DNA of 64,000 nt from Cheilinus undulatus (Eukaryota; Chordata; Actinopteri; Labriformes; Labridae): positions 30,036,196-30,100,195 of the forward strand of contig NC_054873.1 in the NCBI RefSeq assembly GCF_018320785.1, read 5' to 3'. This document shows positions 55,833 to 64,000 of the stretch, piece after piece. Position 1 is the first letter of the stretch; every line of letters starts with the position of its first letter. The notes beneath the pieces are model-generated. The model saw only the letters and a list, made by a program, of their open reading frames with translations. It made no database searches and had not been told where the DNA came from. Both the position numbers and the translations under genes were made by a program.

Positions 55833-56388
55833 CACACCAAATCCCAGCTTATGTCATGCTTTCTTAATTGCACCATCCACTACCTTACCTCTTTTGACAA
55901 ATTACTTGTGGCTAATCTTCTTAGAGAGGGGGGAGACACAAAGGAAGGTTGTAAGACAAATGTAATTACATACAGAAGTCTGCATCTCAATGTACCCCAC
56001 ACAAGAAAAACTGCAGAATTTACAAATATTATGGGCCAATTCTAATTGATGCACATTTAGTTACAGTGTCAGGGTTATGGCCCCCTTTTGGAATCAAATT
56101 TATGAGTTTTTAAGAATGCTGAGAAACCCAAACAAGTTAAAACCCCCCACATTTTTAGCTCAGAATGGTGTTAGTGCTTTTCATGTGGGACTGAACCGCT
56201 TTGATTCCCATAATCTAATGTATAAACTTTGATTTACCCCATATTAGTGCCTCTCTGACCCTAGCAAACCAAAAAAGGCCCAAGATGACATGCCCTCAGG
56301 CAAACTAGGTCAACAACTCTACCAGTGAGACTCATGTGACCACCCAGATCATAAGCCTAGAATAGTCAACAGAAGCTATATTTACAGG

Positions 56389-56715
56389 TACATCTAAAAA
56401 AATAGAATATCATGAAAAAGTTCAATATTTTTTGTCACTCATTTCAGAAAGTGAAACCCATATATTATATAGACTCATTACACATAGAGTGAAACATTTC
56501 AAGCCTTTATTCTTGAAATGCTGCTGATTATGGCTTACAGATAACTAAAACCCAAAATTCAGCGTCTCAGAAAATTAGAATATTGTTAAAAAGTTCAATA
56601 TCGGTAAGTCATGGTGTCACACCATAATCAGCTAATTAACTCAAAACACCTGCAAAGGTTTCCTGAACCTTTAAATGGTCTCTCAGTCTGGGTCAGTAGG
56701 CTACACAATCATGGC
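56389..56715 (+). mobile_element. Tc1-like transposon 5' terminal fragment
   Basis: It begins ggtacatctaaaaaaataga and continues atatcatgaaaaagttcaat, with an inner copy at about 56570 (aaaattagaatattgttaaa). The later block tctcagtctgggtcagtagg then ctacacaatcatggccaaga is the known leader of another fish Tc1-like group. The transposase is cut off after the first codons, where LINE sequence begins. Confidence 0.65.
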
Positions 56716-56716
56716 C

Positions 56717-57292
56717 AAGACAGCCAGGGCCTTTGGGCAGCTGCTGAGGAGATGTTCTAAGGAGCCTTTTCCAGAGCAAAGGGGGCAGGAAGGTGTCTCG
56801 CTCTTCCCCCAGACATGGAGGTTTGCAGGGCTTGGAAGAGCATCATAGACAGCCTGCACAAGGAATTGGTCGTGCTCTCCCACCTTGTCCACACTCTGCT
56901 GCCAGAGTCCCACTGCCCTGCTCACTTGCCCTTCTTCCATGCCTGCTTGCACCTCTTCCTGGAGAAGCTGGTGTCTCTCCTTGCCCCTGGCCTTGCTGAC
57001 CTGGGTCTTTGGGAAGTAGCCCAAGCCTGCTCTTCCTGTTGCCAGGGTCCCCACCAGTGCCTTTTGCTGTAGGGGTGACTCTGCCACCTCCACTGCCTTC
57101 CCTGCCTTCCACTTTCTTCCTGTCCTTACTTCGATCCCGACTCGGTCCCTAGAATCCCTATACTATAAGGCTTCTCTCATGTGCCACTTTGAATTCTTTG
57201 TTGAGCCCTCTGAAGGCTAGCTGCAGGGTGTTACTCGTCCCATACAGGGCAGCGCTGGTGAGGCTGCAGGGAAGGCCCAGCCACTCCCGAAG
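56717..57292 (-). mobile_element. Non-LTR retrotransposon (Tx1/L1-like LINE) ORF2 C-terminal fragment
   Basis: The minus strand reads FVLREWLGLPCSLTSAALYG, later QKALVGTLATGRAGLGYF, KARGKERHQLLQEEVQAG, QAVYDALPSPANLHVWGKS and finally CPLCSGKGSLEHLLSSCPKA. This is the C-terminal end of a teleost LINE ORF2 with its Cys/His zinc knuckle. At least one frameshift and stops near 57130-57165 break it. GC content is far above the surroundings. It joins directly to a Tc1-like fragment at its low end. Confidence 0.85.
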
Positions 57293-58898
57293 AACAAATT
57301 TCACTAATATCATACCACAATAACATCTTTCATGGAATGCCTCTGGTTTTGTCAGATTGCTTGGTAATAGTAACTGTTGTGTGATGCATGAATCAATTTT
57401 TTATTACCTCAAATTAAAAAAAACAAGCCAAAGTTCTCATTTCTTTAAGTAAACTAGTATTTATTAATGTGACACCCAGGGGAGACAGCCCAGACATGCT
57501 GATAGTAGCAGCAATAACGCAATAGACAAATACAGTAAGTGCTTCTTCAGGAGCCCACAAAAACTAAATACCATCAAGGAAGGAGCAAGTGCAATGGCAG
57601 AGAGTGGTACCATGGAGGCAGTACGGAGCTCCTGACAGTCCAATGTGAGTCCAATAGGTAAGGTCCCTCCACCTGCGTCAGTGCACAAGCCCGCACACAA
57701 ATGCTCACCATTCTGTAATAATGATCACAGCCTGATGATGCAACAAATCCAACAAATCATACAAAAGTGGCATGCAAGTTGACACAAAGCAGGGCACGAA
57801 AACAAAACACAATGTTCCCTTGCTTAGAAAACGTCCTGTTGTGGTTCAGAGACAGAAGCAAATATACTGTAGACCTCTCAAAGTGTGCTCCTCTGAGTCT
57901 CAGCAAAGCTCCACTGAAACCAGTTCAACTTTCTAAAGAGAATGCAGCTACAACAGTGCAATGACTGAACACAAAAAATGGGAAAATTAAGAAAAAAAAA
58001 ACACACATGAAGGGCGTCTCGACTTAATAAAAAAGACAAGCCTGCATCTGTGGCAGGATTCCATTGCTCTGGGTGCTTCCATAGTAATACTGAAGCCTTC
58101 ATAGAGCTCCTAGTTCTTCAGCCATGATGTGCACAGTGTGCCATGTGTCATCAAGTTAATCCATTGATACATTTTAGCCCTCCTTTCTGTCTGTGGAGTC
58201 GCCACGGTGGGAGAGGTGCTCTCAGCACACCACACGGGTTTGTTGTGTGTCCGAGCAGACATGTCCAAAGGCACTTCGGACTTGTGAGTTCACTGCTCCA
58301 TCCGCTGGCTCCTCCTTATTCAAGCATTACAGAAAAAGACAGTATTCTTGATTAACAACAACCACTTTTATCTTTAAAACAAGAAATCTTATTGGGAAAT
58401 CCAAAACAGTCCTATAGAGGCCAGACTCAATCCTGGCCTGATATACCAAAACAAACAATGGCCAGCATAGACGCTACAAAGGTCCACATATTCTACACCT
58501 GGGCAGCCAAACAACCAACCAGGGGTAAAAAGAAGTTCTGGCAAAATTCATCACTTAAAGCTCCTGTGAGAAGATTTTAGCCAGTACTAAAACTATTACC
58601 AATGCCGCTATATAAACTGGATAAGTAGACAATTTCATCAGTGGCAAGTGATTATTTCTATATGGGTAGTTTAAATGCCTGTCACCCCTGCCGAAGGAAG
58701 GTGTCGGATGAGGTGATTCACAGCAATTCTTGCAAAAGACTCCTTGTAAAATGCACATTATTCATTTAAAATTAAACAGGGTTTCTTTTCTTAGAAAACA
58801 CTGTGGACACAGCGAGAAACATAATTACTCTATCCACAGGGGGCACCAAACAGCATAACCTGAAAGTTCCTCACAGGAGCTTTAACTTTTCAGGTAAT

Positions 58899-58919
58899 AA
58901 AAAAAAAAAAAAAAAAAAA
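58899..58919 (+). repeat. A homopolymer, 21 bases
   Basis: A run of 21 A. No LINE or SINE body was recognised immediately before it. Confidence 0.85.
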
Positions 58920-59611
58920 TATGATCAATTAAATACAAATCAGTCAACAGGATGTCAGATTTTAAATTAATGTATCATATGGCAACAACTATAGCTTGAT
59001 TTCAGCTTGATGAGTTTTAACTTCTGAATAGGTTGACATGACACTGATTTTGTTCATTACTGTTCAATATTGCAACAATTTTTTCACACGCACTTATTTA
59101 ACAAATTCACTGAGATATAATTAAAGATATTATTTGGCATGACCAAGGCTAAAATGCCAATTCTTTTTTTAAAAAAAAATCACTCTGTGACAATGATTTG
59201 ACATGCTTTGGTTGTTCTAAACTCGACCTTACATTGATCCCATAAGGCCAACTGGGTCTACCAGCTGTGGCCCGCTAACAAACTCAAAGTTATAAACAAA
59301 ATTGCTCAATGTTTGTTGGTAAAACCCAAAGCTCTTTTTAAAAAAAATCTACTCGAGGTAAACTGCAATCCAGTAAATTGTGATCCGCACACTTCAGTCA
59401 CTTTTTCAAGTTCTCATAAATTATTTTACCAGTAGGAAATTTGTCTTCAGTCTATTCTATACATGATATGGGAGAGACGGTTATACACAGAACCTTAAAA
59501 TAAAGAATTAATGGAATGACAGCTCTGCATAGCATAATCACTGAACGACTGCTTGAATGATAGTGTTATGTTCCTTTGATTACTGTTACACAACCATGCA
59601 CATGAAGACTG

Positions 59612-60677
59612 TCGGTACAGAAGAGGATTAGGGCCATTTTCGAAGTTAGGAATAAAGTAGAAATTTCGAGAATAAAGTTGAAACACAATTTCGAGATTAA
59701 AGTCGAAATGACGAGAAAAAAGTCAAAACCTGTTATTACTAACAGCAGATCATAATCATAGATGCTGTGTGTTTATGTGGCAAAGAAAGAGAATCTTTGT
59801 TGTTAAATCCAATAATGAGGTATAATTTCACATATTCATTGATATGAGACATAAGGCATTTTGTAGAGACAGTCATGGTTCTCTGTTAATGTCTTAAATA
59901 CTCACATCAACAGGAGAGACAGAATAGCTCTCGTCTTCCTCTCCGTCTGATCACCTGTAGAGACGCACAGGTGACAGACTCAACCTCGGTAATGAGAGAG
60001 AGCAAAGGGAGATTGATCACTCATTTATTGATCAGTGTTTGTTGTGGTGGGATAGACAACATCAATATAAACAAATCTACTGACATATCTGAAGAAAATG
60101 TACATCATGTACATGGCGTTTTGAGGTAATATTTTTTTGTGTATCATACAAAATACTGTTAACTAGAGTTTCCAATTGACAACAGGTGACAAAGTGCTCC
60201 TTTTTTGCCATTTGTCATTAGCAGCAACTTGTCTATGATCAATAAAGGAGCGATCAATCTCCCTTCGCTCTCCCATTATGTATCGAGGTTGAGTCTGTCA
60301 CCTGTGTGTCTCTACAGGTGATCAAACAGAGAAGAAGAGGAAGAGAGACACAAGTATTTAGGACAATAACAGAATCGTGACTGTCTCTAAAAAATGCCTT
60401 GTGTCTCGTTTCAATGAATATGTGAAATTACACATCATTATTGGATTTAACAACAAAGAGATTCTCTCTCTTTGCCACATAAACACACAGCCTCTATGAT
60501 CCGCTGTTCGCAACAACAAGTTTCAACTTTTTTCTCGTCGTTTCGGGTTAAATCTCGAAATTGTGTTTTAACTTTATACTTGAAATTTCAACTTTATTCT
60601 CATCATTTCGACTATAATCTTGACTTGTCCAAAATTATTTTCTCCTTCAAAAATGGCCCTAATCCTCTTCCGTACTG
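59612..60677. mobile_element. Foldback (palindromic) DNA element of about 1.06 kb
   Basis: The left end gaagaggattagggccattt is mirrored at the right end by aaatggccctaatcctcttc. Internal pairs include gtttatgtggcaaagaaaga with tctttgccacataaacacac, ttggatttaac with gttaaatccaa, and ctgtagagacgcacaggtga with tcacctgtgtgtctctacag. The arms run about 59612-60045 and 60236-60677 around an unpaired centre of about 190 bp. The outer arm portions carry short repeats of the cgagaataaagt type. No ORF is preserved. Confidence 0.85.
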
Positions 60678-61758
60678 TTGGTGCATAACAGTGCATGAAA
60701 AAATAAAATAACTGAAGCTATGGCTTGAAGGAGAGATTAAATAGCTCATATAAGAACACAGACTTGTACAAGATGATAAATCAAGCAATTTAAAATGCTG
60801 CTGTAGTCACTGCAAACGGTATATTTAAAAAGTGGGTATGCTTCCATCACTTTCTTTTTCCCGCCATCAAACCCACTTTTCGACACATTTAGAGCACTGT
60901 GTCACTTAGCATTATCTATTACTGCATATCTCTACATTTAAAGAAGTTCTTGTAAGGGTAAACAAAACTAGCTGCTCTCCAGCTAAGGTTGTCAGAATGC
61001 ATGATTCTTATTAATACTGCCAGGTGTTTTAAAATTATGCCTCTTAAGTTTAAAAGTACCAAAACTTCAAATATCTATGTCTTCTTCAAAGCCAAATGCA
61101 AACAATGAAAAACCTCATATCTAAGCAAGTGCACTGGTATAATTTTTCCTTTAACAATGTCTAATCACAATTACTTTAAGCGACAGTTACCTTAATTGTT
61201 CAGTAAAAATCTTACTTGCAGTATGAAACGGAAAAATAAGGCCTGCATTACATCAACTTTACTTGTAAAGTGTCTTAAAATGAAATGAACTGACTTATTT
61301 CAAAAGTAAATTTTTTTTTTGCCTGACCCACTGACAGATTTTTTTTAACATTTTACCATGAGTGGAAATTAACCAAGAACTAAGAACTTTTTACATTTTC
61401 TTGAGTATATTTATAGACCAGAACTTTCACTTGAGTACAACAGTTGTGTACTTTTTCACCTCTGCTTATTACTTTCAGTGCAGAACTTTTTGTGTTTTTA
61501 TCTCAAAATTAGATTTTAACAAGACTTGCCAAGTGAATGCGACCTTTTTTCCCAGAAAATACACTGATACACTTGCTAAGATGTGGGTTTTTGCATTTTG
61601 TAAGAGGAATGAATCAATTTAAAAAAAACTTTAGAAAACAAATTTCTACACACTGGCTAATTACACAAAACAGTCTGAAACTAAAACAGTATGCCACGGT
61701 GTTCGATCATCATAGTTACAATGTAGGTATTGTTTGATTTCTTCTAACTAGTATCACA

Positions 61759-62591
61759 TTAAAGGTCACATATTATGCAAAATACACTTTTTCAGGCTTT
61801 TCTAGCAAAAATATGTCTCCCTGGCCTTTCCACAATCCCCCCAAGAATCAGAGACAGCCCCCACCCCACCTTTCAGAAAAAGTGTGCTGAAACAAGCCAT
61901 TCTAAGATTTTCCCCTCATGATGTCATGTGGGGAGCTAGCATCGCCTCCAGTTTCAGTTGGCCCTCCTTGCTTGGAAGAAAGTTCAGTCCTCCTCTCCTA
62001 ATCCTCCTCTCAGTTGGCAGCTGAGAGAAGTGTCGGTACCTGATCCGTCCCGGAAACCCGATTTGCACTGCGCATGTGCAAACACGTGTCTACATCCGCA
62101 TCTACATAAATGAATTCTAACCCTAACCCTAACCAGTGGAATATAAATGCTAAACGTAACCCAGGAAGCTAATTAATTAAAATCTAAACCTACCCCAGTG
62201 AGCTACCCCTAAATCTAACAAGATAAATTAAAAGGCTAAACCTAACCTAGCTTTGATAGGCTGCCAAGGGGATGTAGACGCGTGTTTGCACATGTGCAGT
62301 ACAAATCGGGTTTCCGGGACGGATCAGGTACCAACAAGGAGGATCAGGAGAACCACATCTACATCCTGAAATGGGCGTGGTCAGGGGCGGAGTCAGACAG
62401 CTCAGTAACATTTAGAGCCACACACACACAGAAATGGCTCGTTCTGAGCAGGACTGAAACAGAGGGATTTTTTAGACAAGCAAAAACCCAATACTGGAGG
62501 GTTTTCAGCAACAAACTTCACAGGAATGTTTTGGAGACCTTAGGGGAAAAATATACACTTGTCTTAAAAGAGCAAAATATGTGACCTTTAA
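61759..62591. mobile_element. Outer MITE, interrupted by a nested element
   Basis: The ends ttaaaggtcacatattatgc and gcaaaatatgtgacctttaa (the latter finishing at 62591) are inverted repeats. Without the 298-bp insertion at 62035-62332 it would be about 535 bp. It has no transposase. The superfamily is not certain. Confidence 0.75.
62035..62332. mobile_element. Inner foldback MITE with telomere-like core
   Basis: A 298-bp element with inverted repeats of about 62 bp beginning ggtacctgatccgtcccgga and differing at only 3 positions. The core includes ctaaccctaaccctaacc at 62117-62134 and further degenerate ctaaacctaacc-like units up to about 62250. It is inserted inside the outer MITE, so it is the younger of the two. 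No ORF is present. Confidence 0.85.
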
Positions 62592-63519
62592 AGTTTTTAA
62601 TGCTGGTATTGTGGCAAACTTGTCTCCAATGTTTCTATCAAGGCGGACCCTTAATGATTAGTGTGGGGATACTAATCCTACACAGCCAACATTGAAGAGA
62701 AAGAAAGGTCTCAAAGAAAAAAAGACATTTTTCCTATGCAAACTATCCCTTTAAGAAAGATATGACCTCAACACATGGTTTGAGCAAACAAACTAAACCC
62801 ACACACATACAATATTTTTAGGTCAGTGTGAGAGGTGGTTACTGGGCCGTTTTCATGGAAAATGTTCAGATACTGACACATAAAGAGAAATCTCTGAGCG
62901 GCACATAATGAGTTGACTCTCAAAGTCCGAGGTTATGGAGGTGTGGTATGCCGCAGTAGACTGGCTACAAACGGCTTGGATCCTGAGGGGTCACAGAGAT
63001 GGGCCAGGTTGTAAAGGTGTCGTCCTTGCATTTTAATTCAAAGTACAGTACCTAATCAGAGTAAGACGGTTTAAAAAACATGAAATCTATTCAGTGCATT
63101 TTTTTGCATTGTCACTCCCAATTCTTTTCTCAAATATAGGTAGAGGAGCAAAAGTAAGCTGTGTTTGTTCACAAATTTTTTGGACCAAGTGAGATCTTTT
63201 CAGGTGGACAGAGGATGACAGTAGTAGTGAGAAAAGCAGTGAGGAACAGCTTTTCAGGGCAGGCAGACTGCTGCAAGGCTTTAGAGGCACATCCCCCTTC
63301 TGAAGAGGGAGCAGGTGTCCCTTATTGTCGTTCATCTCACTACAGTCACAGCAGCCACATGAAGGTACACAGCTTATGTGGAAAAAGTCACTAATAAATA
63401 AACCTTGTCCTTAAAAAGGAATGCTGCATCTTAGAGTATGCTTTCAATGACATAACGCCATTAAAAAAAATGGGATGGTTTGAGAGTCTATCAGTGTGTT
63501 CACACTGTAAGAGCAGGTT

Positions 63520-63888
63520 CTATAGAGACCAGTGCATCTCTTCGAAGTCCACAGCCTCCCCCAGGTTTGTGTCAGTCTCAAGGAGGCTCATGATGACCGC
63601 CATGGCTGCTTCATCGTTGCTAAGACTACTAAGGCCTGGCCCAACCACGCTGTCCAAGTCCAGCTGTGAATTCTCTGCTGAGGTAGCACGAGATAACAGA
63701 GAGAAAAATTCAAGGGGTTATAAAAGCATATCATTGAAAAACATAGCCCTATATTAATGTTACTAGCGAGTGTCAGTGAGCATACCCATGAGTGCATCTC
63801 CTCCTCCTGAGAATGCAGCTTCCTGTGGCTCATCCTCTGAGCTTGACTTTCCTGGCACCTCCATGTCTGTCGCCTCTCCATTTGGCAC
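63520..63888 (-). CDS. bmal2: BMAL2 (ARNT-like 2) C-terminal two exons, partial
   Basis: BMAL2 is a bHLH-PAS transcription factor that dimerises with CLOCK in the circadian clock. Two exons are visible: 63786-63888 (phase 0 in, phase 1 out) and 63520-63674 with the stop TAG. The terminal exon encodes NSQLDLDSVVGPGLSSLSND followed by EAAMAVIMSLLETD. This is the conserved C-terminal transactivation helix of BMAL proteins, which is known to contact CRY and CBP/p300. The GPGLSSLSND wording fits BMAL2 rather than BMAL1, and the neighbouring ppfibp1 supports it by synteny. The preceding exon is an acidic, Ser-rich linker (SSSEDEPQEAAF). The bHLH and PAS exons lie beyond base 64000. The final acceptor is a cagcag tandem that may add one Ala. 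Confidence 0.93.
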
Positions 63889-64000
63889 CTGTTGACCCCA
63901 ACAATAAAGGAGGAATCTTAAACTAAGCAGCAATAGGACAGGAAGAAACAAATCTTTGCAGGTTAAATCGTGGCTTTGAGAAATTTCAACAAGTTCACTA
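63889..64000 (-). other. bmal2 intron at window edge
   Basis: Pyrimidine-rich minus-strand sequence leading to the acceptor gtcaacag before the exon at 63888. No further exon was recognised before base 64000. Confidence 0.6.

Larger units (their letters stand above)
55850..63519. other. Intergenic between GCAP-like gene and bmal2
   Basis: About 7.7 kb, repeat-rich. Named elements are at 56389-56715, 56717-57292, 59612-60677 and 61759-62591, with a run of 21 A at 58899-58919. The stretches 57300-59600 and 60680-61750 show no recognised gene. The bmal2 3' UTR should extend down from 63519; no convincing AATAAA was found close by. Confidence 0.5.

Noticed and set aside
56793-57072. Plus-strand Cys/Leu-rich open frames
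   Set aside because: They are antisense shadows of the LINE ORF2 fragment.
57464-57700. 78-codon minus-strand frame with a hydrophobic stretch
   Set aside because: It looks membrane-like but has no family resemblance, no splice partners and no promoter or poly(A) context.
59612-60677. CRISPR array or tandem repeat array
   Set aside because: The repeated blocks are mirror images, not regularly spaced direct repeats; the structure is a foldback element.

Overview
This window is vertebrate nuclear DNA, most likely from a ray-finned (teleost, probably percomorph-type) fish. The genes have many small exons with GT-AG introns. Five vertebrate genes can be read, all on the minus strand. The space between exons is full of teleost-type repeats: Tc1-like elements and their deletion derivatives, hAT elements, tRNA-derived SINEs, L2-like and Tx1/L1-like LINE pieces, and foldback elements. 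I see no prokaryotic, organellar, viral or CRISPR features.

Layout from low to high coordinate. (1) 653-5404: first nine coding exons of polr3b (RNA polymerase III second-largest subunit); the rest lies beyond base 1. (2) 7110-11229: complete endou-type gene, 8 exons, 313 aa, a secreted poly(U)-specific endoribonuclease without somatomedin-B domains. (3) 14764-38062: complete coding region of a liprin-beta-1 gene (ppfibp1), 25 constitutive coding exons plus one 33-nt candidate microexon, 968 or 979 aa. A probable 5' UTR exon and CpG-rich promoter lie near 51259-51480, so intron 1 is about 13 kb. (4) 53762-55784: complete five-exon guanylate-cyclase-activating/inhibitory protein (GCAP/GCIP) EF-hand gene, 198 aa, with a TATA box. 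(5) 63520-63888: last two coding exons of bmal2 (arntl2), whose remainder lies beyond base 64000.

The genes have unrelated jobs: Pol III transcription, RNA cleavage, cell-adhesion/synaptic scaffolding, photoreceptor-type calcium sensing and the circadian clock. The link is positional. BMAL2 and PPFIBP1 are also neighbours in human 12p11, so that part is conserved synteny with a GCAP-type gene between them. Exon boundaries were set by hand from splice signals and checked by phase: each complete gene sums to an open frame ending in one stop.

Most unusual points: a 33-nt liprin microexon carrying an exact RSxSxP 14-3-3-type motif; a GC-AG intron in ppfibp1; in-frame NAGNAG acceptors in ppfibp1 and bmal2; a foldback element with a telomere-like core nested inside another MITE; a palindromic element of about 1.06 kb; and matched pairs of Tc1-like deletion derivatives. 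I did not find a wholly new multi-gene system; this is ordinary gene-bearing vertebrate DNA.
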